Shown here: positions 9,203 through 17,849 of the stretch, piece by piece | Layout: each line of letters starts with the position of its first letter | Numbering within the stretch: position 1 is the stretch's first letter | NCBI GenBank assembly: GCA_012518355.1 | Contig: JAAYSP010000070.1 | Coordinates: forward strand, 1 to 55,215 | DNA length: 55,215 nt | Direction of reading: 5' to 3' | From: a candidate division WS1 bacterium | GTDB taxonomy: Bacteria; Armatimonadota; Zipacnadia; Zipacnadales; UBA11051 | Notes under the pieces: model-generated | Told to the model about the DNA's origin: nothing | Databases searched by the model: none | What the model saw: the letters and a program-made list of their open reading frames with translations, nothing else | Made by a program: the position numbers and the translations under genes

Positions 9203-10504
9203 GTGTCTGATGAGGCTTTCGTCCTGACTGGCGCCACCGTTATCGACCCTGCATCTGATTTTGTCGGTCTGGCAGAGGTCGTGGTGGCTGATGGTGTGAT
9301 CCGAAATATCTGCCCACCAGGACAGACCCAGGTGACTGGTGAGCGCATCTCACTTGAGGGCAAGCTCATAGTGCCCGGGCTCGTGGATATGCACGTGCAT
9401 TTGCGGGATCCCGGGCAGACGCACAAGGAAACTGTGGCTTCAGGTACGCGAGCAGCGGTTGCCGGCGGCTTCACTACGGTGTGTTGCATGTCTAACACGA
9501 CGCCTCCGGTGGATACCGCCTATCAGGTGCAGAGTCTGCTCGGACATATCCGAGAAACTGCTGTGTGCAACGTCTATCCAATCGGTGCTGCTACTGTTGG
9601 CCATGGGCAGGATCAGTTGACTGACTTTGCAGCTCTGCGTGCGGCTGGTTGCATCGCCATCACCGACGATGCATTCCCCCTGCACTCTTGTGAGCTGAAA
9701 AGGCGTGCTCTGGCGGCGGCGGCACAGGCCGATTGTCTCTTCATAGCACATGCAGAAGACAAGTCGCTCAGTGGCCAGGGTGTGATGCACGAGGGCGACC
9801 TCAGTGCTCTGTTGAAGTTGCCGGGAATTCCTGCCGCAGCGGTCACGGATGCCACCACAGAATGGCTGCAGCTGCACGGCTTGTCTGGCCGCCTCCATCT
9901 GGCCCATGTCTCCACGAGACAAGAATTGGACATGATCCGGCAGTACCGCCACTTGTGGCAGGAACGCCTGACACTTGAGACAGCACCTCACTATCTGCAG
10001 GTTACGCACGACGCGGTTCTGACTTTCGGGGCCAGTGCCAAGGTCAACCCGCCCCTGAGATCGCATGAAGATGCCGTCGCCGTGTGTCAGGCCGTCCGTG
10101 ATGACATGATCGAGATAGTCGCCACCGACCATGCCCCTCATGCACCGGATGAAAAAGCTGTTGGCATAGTGGCGGCACCGTTTGGCCTGGTAGGGCTCGA
10201 GACGGCGTTACCTGCGGTGGTCACCGCACTGCAGCCGCATGATGAGCGAGACTGGCTGCCACTTGTGCGCAAGCTTACCTGGGCACCGGCACGTTTGCTG
10301 GGGCTGCGGGCGGGACGATTGGCGGTTGGCTATCCCGCGGACATAGCCATCATAGATCCTCACGCAGAGTGGGTAGTGCAGCCCAGCCTCTTCCATTCGA
10401 AGGGGAGAGCCACACCTTACGCAGGCAAGCCTCTTCGCTCAGCGGTGTGGAGCACCGTAGTCGCCGGGAAATTCGTACTCCGCGAAGGTCGTCTGCTCGT
10501 GTAG
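9203..10504 (+). CDS. pyrC: Dihydroorotase (class I)
   Basis: A 433-residue amidohydrolase-superfamily dihydroorotase, the third step of pyrimidine synthesis, interconverting carbamoyl-aspartate and dihydroorotate in the cytoplasm. The metal site is intact: HVH of VDMHVHLRDPGQTHKE (His64, His66), the bridging aspartate in AITDDAFPLHS as in class I enzymes, the histidines of FIAHAEDKS and LHLAHVSTR, and the catalytic Asp of ATDHAPHAPDEK. I chose the GTG at 9203 because GAGGA sits 6-7 bases before it; the TTG at 9197 is too close. carA follows after 107 bp, so this is a partial pyr operon; pyrB and carB are not in the window. Allantoinase or hydantoinase are less likely given RDPG and TDHAPH. 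Confidence 0.94.
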   Translation: MSDEAFVLTGATVIDPASDFVGLAEVVVADGVIRNICPPGQTQVTGERISLEGKLIVPGLVDMHVHLRDPGQTHKETVASGTRAAVAGGFTTVCCMSNTTPPVDTAYQVQSLLGHIRETAVCNVYPIGAATVGHGQDQLTDFAALRAAGCIAITDDAFPLHSCELKRRALAAAAQADCLFIAHAEDKSLSGQGVMHEGDLSALLKLPGIPAAAVTDATTEWLQLHGLSGRLHLAHVSTRQELDMIRQYRHLWQERLTLETAPHYLQVTHDAVLTFGASAKVNPPLRSHEDAVAVCQAVRDDMIEIVATDHAPHAPDEKAVGIVAAPFGLVGLETALPAVVTALQPHDERDWLPLVRKLTWAPARLLGLRAGRLAVGYPADIAIIDPHAEWVVQPSLFHSKGRATPYAGKPLRSAVWSTVVAGKFVLREGRLLV

Positions 10505-10611
10505 CAGGTGCTGGAGCTGCAGACTGCGCCGAGGCGGTCGGGTGCGGCACCGCACGACGGACGGCAGTACCTAATTCGTTCATGGGATCCAAATGCGAGG
10601 TTATAGGCCTG

Positions 10612-11805
10612 ATGAAGAAGGCGATTTTGGCTTTAGCTGACGGCACTATTTTTGAGGGGTATAGCTGTGGAGCGGATGGCAGCGCTGTGGGTGAGGTGGT
10701 ATTCAACACCAGTATGTGTGGCTACCAGGAGATGCTGACTGACCCCTCTAACCATGGGCAGATTGTCGCTTTGACATACACCGAGATCGGCAACTATGGG
10801 ATCAATCCTCAAGACATGGAGTCGTCACGTCCGTGGGTGCAGGGAATAGTGGTGCGCAAGTGCTCGGAGCAGCCCAGCAACTGGCGAGCAACGATGAGCC
10901 TGGGAGAGTACCTGCGCGAAAATGGTATACCTGCAATTGAAGGCGTCGACACGCGAATGCTAACCAGGCATGTGCGCTATAACGGCACTCAGGCAGGCGT
11001 CATCACCAGCAGGGTTGACGATCCAAATGCTGCGGTGCAGATGGCGCGGGAGGCTGCTAAAATAACTGACGTGGACTATGTCATGGATGTCACGCATCCT
11101 GTGCCTCGACGCTGGATTGGCGATCGATACGAAGATAGCGCTCCAGTACCCGAAAGACAATTGCAGTTGCATGATGGCGACGGTGCCGGCCAACACTTCA
11201 GTTTCGGTAGCTTTGGGGGACGTGAGTATGAGCCACATCGGCACTATCGTGTAGTCTGTGTTGACTGTGGTGTCAAACAGAGCATCTTGCGCTGTCTCCA
11301 TCAGCACCACTGCGATGTCATCACTGTGCCTGCCGACTCTACCGCTGCGCAGATTTTAGCCTGGAACGCCGATGGGGTGGTCTTTTCCAACGGTCCGGGT
11401 GATCCCGAAGTGTTGGATTACCTGGTCAACGCGGCGCGAGAGCTGCTGGGACAGGTACCGATCTTCGGCATCGGTCTGGGGCACCAGATCCTCGGTCGCG
11501 CACTTGGTGGCTGCACCTTCAAGCTGAAAGCAGGTCATCGTGGCAGCAATCACCCGGTGAAAAGTCTGCTCACCGAGCACGTGGATATCACCTATCAAAA
11601 CCACGGATTTTGTGTGGACATAGACAGCCTGCCGAAAGCCGATGTCGAGGTCACTCATGTGAGCTTGAACGATGGCACCTGCGAAGGGCTGCGTCATCGC
11701 GAGTTGCCTGTGTTTGGTGTTCAGCATCATCCAGAAGCAGCGCCAGGGCCGCATGACAGTGACCACTTATTCGATGACTTCATAGCACTCATGGCCGGAC
11801 AGTAG
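10612..11805 (+). CDS. carA: Carbamoyl-phosphate synthase small subunit, nucleophile Cys replaced
   Basis: A 397-residue CarA: an N-terminal CPSase small-chain domain (about 1-150, with FEGYSCGADGSAVGEVVFNT and GYQEMLTDPS) and a class I glutamine amidotransferase domain (about 205-395). The normal protein hydrolyses glutamine and passes ammonia to CarB. SNGPGDP, QNHGF and the His-Glu pair of GVQHHPEA are conserved. The nucleophile elbow, normally GICLGHQ, reads GIGLGHQ: the catalytic Cys is Gly288 (codon GGT, 11473-11475). If real, glutaminase activity should be lost and the complex would depend on free ammonia. A Cys to Ser change at this site occurs in vertebrate ammonia-dependent CPS1. The start is the ATG giving MKKAILALADG, with GAGG 11 bases upstream; an upstream ATG at 10582 is possible. 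carB is not adjacent. Confidence 0.92.
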   Translation: MKKAILALADGTIFEGYSCGADGSAVGEVVFNTSMCGYQEMLTDPSNHGQIVALTYTEIGNYGINPQDMESSRPWVQGIVVRKCSEQPSNWRATMSLGEYLRENGIPAIEGVDTRMLTRHVRYNGTQAGVITSRVDDPNAAVQMAREAAKITDVDYVMDVTHPVPRRWIGDRYEDSAPVPERQLQLHDGDGAGQHFSFGSFGGREYEPHRHYRVVCVDCGVKQSILRCLHQHHCDVITVPADSTAAQILAWNADGVVFSNGPGDPEVLDYLVNAARELLGQVPIFGIGLGHQILGRALGGCTFKLKAGHRGSNHPVKSLLTEHVDITYQNHGFCVDIDSLPKADVEVTHVSLNDGTCEGLRHRELPVFGVQHHPEAAPGPHDSDHLFDDFIALMAGQ

Positions 11806-12437
11806 TCACATCGTCCCCCACTGCAGTCGGGCCTGCCACAGATCTGGGCGGATATCCAGTCGCCGGAGTTGGTACTTCCTCGCAGCCAGTTCAGCCGGTC
11901 GGTTCATGTGCATTGTTGGCGAGATGAAACCCCTGCATCCACACACCTCTGCGGCCAGATCGCGGCTATAGCATCATGCCCACACGAGACGATGGCACTA
12001 TAGCTGTACTAGCCCTACTCCGTGGGGTGTGCATTGAGTGCAAGCAAATCGAGTTGATGGCAGGGCAGAGGTGTGGCTTCTGACAGAGGAGGACAAGATT
12101 TTGGGGCCCGAGGTTGTGTTGACCCCGGGCCCGCACCTGGGTGGGAGAAGCGAAGTCTTGCGCGTTTGTAGGGCTGTCGCGAAGACTACATCCATAGCAG
12201 AAGCAATTGCCGTGCCAACGGCTGTAAAGTATGTGGGTGCTGCCTCAGAAAAAACTCAGCTTTTGTAGTGGTACTGCCGAACAATGTAGAGGGATGCTCA
12301 GTCTAAACAGTAAAAGGCTAGACAAGCCTGTACTATTCGCGTTTAGAAGCAAGTGGCTTTGTGGTACACTTGATTTGGGAAGATGTAGTACAGTGGGCTT
12401 CTGCATGGTGGTGAATTTGGTATCGGGGAGGTGCTAG
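11806..12437. other. Intergenic region after carA
   Basis: About 630 bp. One plus frame from GTG 12038 to 12268 would encode 76 residues (starting MQANRVDGRAEVW), with weak ribosome-site support and no family resemblance; I do not call it a gene. No tRNA or clear terminator for carA is visible. The right end holds the promoter candidate at 12342-12370. Confidence 0.4.
12342..12370 (+). promoter_or_regulatory. Promoter candidate for the RNase H-like gene
   Basis: TTTAGA (12342-12347), a 17-bp spacer ending in TGG, and TACACT (12365-12370) form a sigma70-like site with an extended -10, about 67 bp before the ATG at 12438. Confidence 0.5.
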
Positions 12438-12905
12438 ATGGACGACAAGCGCACCGGAGTAGCCACACACGCACTGGTCAGCGCCGTAACCTCGTCCGAC
12501 TCCGACCGCGCCGGCATAGCCATCCTTTTGCGTGATCGTCAAAGAGACACCATCTACTCAACCAGCTACAGCACGCCGGGTGTATCTGTGGAGACGGCAG
12601 CATATCGGGCGATCACTCAGGCATTGCGCAGTGCACGGGATGTCGGGGCGTATACTATGATGGTCTACTGTGATGTGGCGTCAGTAGTGGCACAACTGAA
12701 CCGACAGGAGGATGTGCCTGAGCACTTGCTGGGAGTAAGTCTGGAACTGAGGGCGGTGATGAACCGATTCCGCTGGGTGAAGGTCAAACTGGCGCAGTCT
12801 GGCAAGCATTTCATCGCCCACAAACTGGCGGAGGGCGCATCCCACGGCGATGGTGACAGCCAGCCGTTACAACACAGTTTGCGGCTGCATTTCGGCGTAA
12901 CCTAA
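12438..12905 (+). CDS. RNase H-like fold protein, active site incomplete
   Basis: A 155-residue protein whose centre fits the RNase HI / reverse-transcriptase-like (RVT_3) fold. It has VETAAYRAITQALRSARDVG (helix with the acidic Glu52), then YCDVASVVAQLN (Asp79 at the place of the family's third carboxylate), then a late helix ending HFIAHKLAEGA. The usual first motif (DGS after strand 1) is replaced by VSAVTSSDSDRAG, and the final Asp of DALA is Lys in AHKLA. At least two of the four metal-binding carboxylates therefore look absent. It may bind nucleic acid without cutting, or the gene may be decaying. GGGGAGG precedes the ATG. It is a monocistronic unit with its own promoter candidate and strong terminator, which argues for expression. 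Confidence 0.68.
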   Translation: MDDKRTGVATHALVSAVTSSDSDRAGIAILLRDRQRDTIYSTSYSTPGVSVETAAYRAITQALRSARDVGAYTMMVYCDVASVVAQLNRQEDVPEHLLGVSLELRAVMNRFRWVKVKLAQSGKHFIAHKLAEGASHGDGDSQPLQHSLRLHFGVT

Positions 12906-12964
12906 GTACAATACTAGCGCATGTCTGCGACAGATAAACCAGATGAATTGGTGCTCACTATAGA

Positions 12965-12999
12965 CTGCTACCGACAACAGCCGCCCGGTAGCAGTTTTT
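12965..12999 (+). terminator. Rho-independent terminator
   Basis: Stem CTGCTACCG with CGGTAGCAG (9 bp) around a 12-base loop, followed directly by TTTTTC. It lies 60 bp after the stop of the RNase H-like gene. Confidence 0.9.
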
Positions 13000-13166
13000 C
13001 GTTTGCACTTTCCTCTCTCCGTCCAGTAACAGTGTTTTGACGGATGGCCCGCATTCCGTTCAGCCGCTGATTAGGCGCAAGGCTAGGTGGCGATAGTCAC
13101 CACAGATAGGCACAGAGGTATGGTGCGAGAGGCGGCCATCGAGCAGGTTGTCTCGGAGAGGGCTGG

Positions 13167-15254
13167 CTAGTGCAGGCGATAGGCGGTCGGTTGGCGAGTT
13201 ACGCCCTGAGATAGGACGGGCAAGAACTCGTCTGTAAACATCGGACAGTAGTTGAACACTATCCAGCCATCGGCGCCTTCTTCACGAGCGATTTCGATCT
13301 GCTGAACCAGCTGGTAGGGTTCGGTGAAACGGCAGTTGTCCGCGTTCACTCCGATGCCCACATACAGTGGCACTTTTCTGTCTACCCAGCCGTTTTGCCT
13401 GCGTACGTAGGTGCGGAACGTGTCCGGGTTGGCGGTGTAGCTCATAGGTGACACGAAATCTAGCAGACCGTCGTCAACCCACTTCTTCCAGTCCTGCCCG
13501 AAAGTGTCACGGTGGGATTCCCAGTTGAGAAACGCTGCGGCAGAGACCTCTATCCCAGGTCTGGCCGCTCGCACTGCGTTGACAATCTCGGCTACAAGAG
13601 TGTCAATCTGATGCCTGCGGAAATCGGTGTACTGGCCCTTGAGGCTGCCACTGTAGGCATCTGCAGGCCACCGTGCGACTTTGCGCCCCAGCCGGGCCTC
13701 AAATGCTGCTCTACATGCCGGACAGAAGCATGTGTCTCTATTCTCATATCGCAAGTAATCGAATTGTAGGCCAGCTACGTCGTATTCTGTGACGATTTCG
13801 CGGGCTGCGGCCACCTGCTCGCGACGGTTCTGTGCGTTGGTAGGGCACAGCCAGGTGCCGGATTTGCCCTGATGTGTGACGACAAGGCGTCCCTGAGATT
13901 TGAGCCGCTTGCGAGTGGCCTCTGAGGCGAACAGTGTGCTCAGGTTAAGCATACGCGGGTGGAGCTTCAGTCCGTATTTCTTGCAGGCTGATGCGGCTTG
14001 AGCCAACCAGTCGCCTTGAGTTGCAACAGTGTGGTGATGGGGGAGAGTACGGCTTGCGTAAAAGGCCACGCCACCGCTGCATATATATGGGAAGACAGCG
14101 TTGAGATTGGCCTCACTCATGACCGCTGCAGCCTGCTCCCAGGAAGGCTGGGCGTAGTTATGTGTCCACACCCCCCGCATTTCCCCCTCGACATGAGCGA
14201 AGCTTTCCCACACTGCTCGGTGAGCCAGTTCATCAGCTTTGCGTACGGCTTGAAGCGACTCCTCAAAGCGTGCTTCACGTGCCATTTTGTCGGCAGCCTC
14301 CAGCAGTGCTAGCGCCTCGGCCACAGTGACCACAGCCGGTGATACGTCCTGGCCCCTGGCACTTTTGCTATGGACACTTGCAGCAAGATCGCTAAGCGTG
14401 GAGTACGGCCCATATGGCCCCAGCCGATCGGGTGATGACGGGATAGACTGCTCCCACACCGCCGGTACGAGATGGCCGATAAGCGCCCGCAGCAGTTGAG
14501 CCGTTTCCGGAACATGGTCGCTAGTCAGGCCGGTCGTGATGAAAGCGCCCTCCGAGTTCAGTACTGCAGCGGGAGCAACTCTTGTCCCGTCGTTTTCCCA
14601 CCATGCAACCGTAGCTGCACCAGCTAGCGGTTGACACTTCATCACATATGCTGCCGGTTGACGCACCCGTCGAGGCATACCGGCAACAGTTCCATCTGCC
14701 GATACGATGTCAGCGCCCGTGATGCCCAGGTCGGCAGCCGTACTGATGCCCTTCGGGTCAACACCCAACGCGTACAGCAGGTCGTTTCTGCCCAGCAAGC
14801 AGGCGACAACCTTGCCGCCTCCATAGATGAAGTGCAGAAGGTGACCCAACTGGATTTCGCTGACGGCCCGATTGTAGGGTAGGATGAGCAACTCGATGTT
14901 GGCGGGCACACCGTCACGCTCGACAACGCTGTCGGATGTCACTACGTAGGGGATGCGCGCTGCGTCCAGAGCTTTGGTCATTGCCTGGAAATGGCGGTCG
15001 GCTGTGGCGGCCATACTCTCACCGCCGGGGCCCAGCTTATCGCCACGAATCACGGCAATAAGTGGCTGTTGTTTGTGGCTTTGCAGCGCGGGTGCCGCCT
15101 CAGCGGTGGCTGCTGAAGATGGCGTGGGGACCAGTCGGACAGCGATGGCAGTCAGTAGACATGCGCAAACTGCGAAGGCGATCAGACGAGATCGCTGAGT
15201 AGTGAAAAACGCGGGTAACACAAGGCGCAAGCGGGCCGGAAACGATAGTCTCAT
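13167..15254 (-). CDS. Membrane-anchored GHL10-type (DUF187) glycosidase-like protein
   Basis: A 695-residue protein with a basic N-terminus and one membrane segment (about 23-43), then an exported body. Residues about 65-300 resemble a Rossmann/GATase-like domain (PLIAVIRGD, LLILPYNRAV, YGGGKVVACLLG). After a helical linker comes a glycosyl-hydrolase-like TIM barrel of the GHL10/YddW type (about 355-690): MRGVWTHNYAQPSWEQ, AGLQFDYLRYE, then LLDFVSPMSY. The barrel carries a CFCPAC cysteine cluster that may bind metal. Relatives act on, or are thought to act on, cell-wall or exopolysaccharide glycans. The ATG overlaps the DUF4127 stop as ATGA (15251-15254), showing translational coupling, so a longer start inside DUF4127 is rejected. 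It is the last gene of the apgM-led block. Confidence 0.85.
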   Translation of the reverse strand: MRLSFPARLRLVLPAFFTTQRSRLIAFAVCACLLTAIAVRLVPTPSSAATAEAAPALQSHKQQPLIAVIRGDKLGPGGESMAATADRHFQAMTKALDAARIPYVVTSDSVVERDGVPANIELLILPYNRAVSEIQLGHLLHFIYGGGKVVACLLGRNDLLYALGVDPKGISTAADLGITGADIVSADGTVAGMPRRVRQPAAYVMKCQPLAGAATVAWWENDGTRVAPAAVLNSEGAFITTGLTSDHVPETAQLLRALIGHLVPAVWEQSIPSSPDRLGPYGPYSTLSDLAASVHSKSARGQDVSPAVVTVAEALALLEAADKMAREARFEESLQAVRKADELAHRAVWESFAHVEGEMRGVWTHNYAQPSWEQAAAVMSEANLNAVFPYICSGGVAFYASRTLPHHHTVATQGDWLAQAASACKKYGLKLHPRMLNLSTLFASEATRKRLKSQGRLVVTHQGKSGTWLCPTNAQNRREQVAAAREIVTEYDVAGLQFDYLRYENRDTCFCPACRAAFEARLGRKVARWPADAYSGSLKGQYTDFRRHQIDTLVAEIVNAVRAARPGIEVSAAAFLNWESHRDTFGQDWKKWVDDGLLDFVSPMSYTANPDTFRTYVRRQNGWVDRKVPLYVGIGVNADNCRFTEPYQLVQQIEIAREEGADGWIVFNYCPMFTDEFLPVLSQGVTRQPTAYRLH

Positions 15255-16930
15255 GAGCTCGCTACGAGCTCCATGCCGAAGTTGAAGTGCAGATCCACCT
15301 CGAACAGTCTTCCCCAGGGCAGGGTGATACGGGTTTCCTCGAGTTCTGCCAGAGCCACGCTGGCTGCGTTGTCTTCGGGACCGATACGGACGGATTCCTT
15401 GCCCAGAAAATGTGTGGCCCACAGGTCGGCTGCAGCGCGGGTGAGCATATCACTTACCATGTTCTGCACCTGCTGACTACTGTCAGCCAGGTCGAAGATG
15501 GAAGCTCGCAGTAGATTGACGACGTGTTCGGTGACCTGTGGACGGATTTGCGTCTGGTACAGCCAATCATCAGCCAGATGCGAAAAGAGCAGGCCTGCGT
15601 GGGCGGTCTCCGAGTCGATGAGGGTGTCAAGCAGTTGCAGGTAGCGCATCGGAGAGAGGTCCACAAGCAGGCTGGCCAGGTCGAAGGCGCCCTTGTCCTG
15701 CAGCGCAATCAGGCGCAGGCTGGCATGAGCCAGGGCTGAGCCGACTGAGTTGGCAGCAGTGTTCCATGCCGAAAAGCTCAGCATCTGACGCAGAGGTACC
15801 CGCTGGTCGAGAAGAGCGCGTGCAAAGCAGTCTTCGGCACCGTTTGCGAAAGCCACATCGCAGATAGCCATACGCTTGTCTCCGGCGGTCTGCAGAAGCA
15901 TGTCGAAAAACTCACGGGCCTGCTCCTGACGGGCTGTTAGCATGTCGGAGCTTTGATAGTCAGCTCGCTCGCCGGTCGCCGGAGGATTGATGCCCATGAC
16001 GAAGTCTGCTTCCGCCGGATCGGTTGTGGTTGATACTCCCACAGTCATCAGTTGGCCGCTAAGAGTATCGGAAAACGGCCTGTCCTCGAACTGAGCGACG
16101 TTGTCCGCATCGTCGGGATTGGCGTACAGAACGTATACCGAAGGCGTCTTTTCCATGTGGCTATGGACAAAACGGGCAAACAGGGTCTGCCCCAGTTCAT
16201 CTGCTCCGGGATGGATTGCAAACCGATCAGTCAGTCTGTGCTGGTCGGCCAGGTGTGCCAGGTGCCGTTGCTCCTGGATGTGCGGGCCGTATGGGGCGGC
16301 ATCTTCTTGAGCTAGAACCAGATAGTCGAGGTTACCCTGAGCAGTTTCGTCAATGGCACGTCGGTTGACCTGATGATTACGCTCGCGGCAGGCCTCGTAC
16401 TTACTCAGCAGCGGTAGCGGGATCAGCGTTTCAAGTTCAGCCAGTCTCTGCCGATCGCTGTCTTCGCCCAGTGCCTCCACTCGCCCTTTTGTCACCGAGT
16501 ATTCGTGCAGGAGTTGCCAGTGGACTGCAGCATCGTCCGAGCTAGCCGTAATCGAAAGGCGCATGATGACGTTGTGGGCGTAGATAGCAGCATCGGGCAG
16601 CATTTGGCGCAGCTCCGTCAGTGCGTCAAGGCGCTGCAACGCTGTCTCGGTGCGCACATCAGGTGAACGTGAGCCGACCAGGCCGCCGTAGGCGAGCATG
16701 TCCAGGGAGAGTATGGCGCTATCTATGCTGCCTGCCGAAGCTTCTCGCAGCATCCAGGTGGCAATTGCGTCTGCGTCGCCGGGCCTGGTATATCGCCCCA
16801 GCATCTCTATCGGAGGTATCAGTAGCTCATAGTCTACCATCCGCGCCAGCAACTGCACATGAACCACGTTGCAGGGCCGGTCATCAAGCGGCACGTATAT
16901 AACTCGGTGCACACGATGTCGTATGCTCAC
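15251..16930 (-). CDS. DUF4127 family protein
   Basis: A 559-residue protein of the DUF4127 family. The family hallmark PLDDRPCN is at about residues 14-21, followed by IPPIEMLGRYTRPGD and SLDMLAYGGLVGSR. No signal peptide or membrane segment is visible, so it is probably cytoplasmic. The family is widespread in Firmicutes and related phyla without a demonstrated reaction; conserved Asp, His and Asn residues (DDRPCN, YAHNVIMRLS, AQEDAAPYGPH, HPGADELGQ) suggest an enzyme, possibly metal-dependent. The GTG start is preceded by AGGAGG six bases away. It is coupled to the GHL10-type gene by a 4-bp overlap and lies 37 bp after the TIM-barrel-like gene. The family call is firm, the role unknown. 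Confidence 0.9.
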   Translation of the reverse strand: MSIRHRVHRVIYVPLDDRPCNVVHVQLLARMVDYELLIPPIEMLGRYTRPGDADAIATWMLREASAGSIDSAILSLDMLAYGGLVGSRSPDVRTETALQRLDALTELRQMLPDAAIYAHNVIMRLSITASSDDAAVHWQLLHEYSVTKGRVEALGEDSDRQRLAELETLIPLPLLSKYEACRERNHQVNRRAIDETAQGNLDYLVLAQEDAAPYGPHIQEQRHLAHLADQHRLTDRFAIHPGADELGQTLFARFVHSHMEKTPSVYVLYANPDDADNVAQFEDRPFSDTLSGQLMTVGVSTTTDPAEADFVMGINPPATGERADYQSSDMLTARQEQAREFFDMLLQTAGDKRMAICDVAFANGAEDCFARALLDQRVPLRQMLSFSAWNTAANSVGSALAHASLRLIALQDKGAFDLASLLVDLSPMRYLQLLDTLIDSETAHAGLLFSHLADDWLYQTQIRPQVTEHVVNLLRASIFDLADSSQQVQNMVSDMLTRAAADLWATHFLGKESVRIGPEDNAASVALAELEETRITLPWGRLFEVDLHFNFGMELVASS

Positions 16931-16967
16931 GTCTATCCTCCTGTCCGGCGAGCGAACAAACCGGACT

Positions 16968-17696
16968 TCAGCATAGCCTGTCCAGTGCCAGGCGGAACTC
17001 GGATGTAGCCTGCACGATTGTCTGGGGCTGGCTGCCAGTGACTATCGCACCAATAAGAATGCCACGAATACCAGCTTTATGCAAGCTAGTCACCTCCAGA
17101 GGTGTTATCGCCCTCTGCGTCGGGACGATTACCGGCAGAGGCTTGAGCACTTCAGCCAGCCAGGCATAGCTCTTGAGATCGGCCACACAGAGCGGCCTAC
17201 CGTAGCCTTCATGGCCGAGGATAGAGGCCTCGATCATGCGCACTTGTGGCAGCAGACCGACGCCCTCTGGGGTTCCATGTGGTGGCATATCGTGTTCTCC
17301 GACTGCCGCCATCACCTGGATGTCCGTGGAGTTATCCAGCATCCAGGCGGGCATGTCGGAGAGGTAAGCGTCTACGAAATCTAGCCCCGCAGCAGCCATC
17401 CCCTGTAGGTCATCAGGAGTGCACATGCTGTCGGCGGTGCCGGGGACGATGCCAACCGGTACTCCCAAAGCTATGATGTCAGCGATAACCTGACCTTCCT
17501 GCTCCCAGGAGCCGAAGCTGCGGCCCGATGCTGCATGATGCAGGTTGATGTGCACTTTCAGCCCTTCAGCCCCGGCATCTACTGCAGCCCTGGCCAACTC
17601 CGCATCGTTGCGTGGCAGACTGACCAGCAAAACCGGCCGGTCTGAGATCGTGATACGTTCCAGTAATCGCTGAGGCCTCTCACAAGATATGCTCAT
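16968..17696 (-). CDS. Predicted TIM-barrel protein, unknown function
   Basis: A 242-residue soluble protein with the regular beta/alpha pattern of a TIM barrel. Strand ends are recognisable: VLLVSLPRND, AGAEGLKVHINLHH, VPVGIVPGTADS, LDFVDAYLSD, PLCVADLKSY, PLPVIVPTQRAI, then IRGILIGAIVTG. The last segment is shaped like a phosphate-binding barrel loop, as in PcrB- or ThiE-like proteins, but I cannot assign a family. The start MSISCERP (ATG 17694-17696) lies after a weak purine-rich site; longer starts to 17816 exist but lack conserved character. It is the third gene of the block, 153 bp after the secreted orphan and 37 bp before DUF4127. Confidence 0.72.
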   Translation of the reverse strand: MSISCERPQRLLERITISDRPVLLVSLPRNDAELARAAVDAGAEGLKVHINLHHAASGRSFGSWEQEGQVIADIIALGVPVGIVPGTADSMCTPDDLQGMAAAGLDFVDAYLSDMPAWMLDNSTDIQVMAAVGEHDMPPHGTPEGVGLLPQVRMIEASILGHEGYGRPLCVADLKSYAWLAEVLKPLPVIVPTQRAITPLEVTSLHKAGIRGILIGAIVTGSQPQTIVQATSEFRLALDRLC

Positions 17697-17849
17697 GACG
17701 GTAGGCTCTTTTCTCGTGACGCGTCGGTAATGCACCATGATGGCTGTTGTGGCCGGGCGGCCGTTCGAATTCAGATAAGATTGTCCGTGATCGGAGGCAC
17801 TGCCCCCCGCACTCATGAAGCGGAAACAGTCTGCAGTCTCACCGTAAGG

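Noticed and set aside
12038-12268. Possible 76-residue gene after carA
   Set aside because: GTG start with weak ribosome site, no domain, ordinary composition; left as non-coding.
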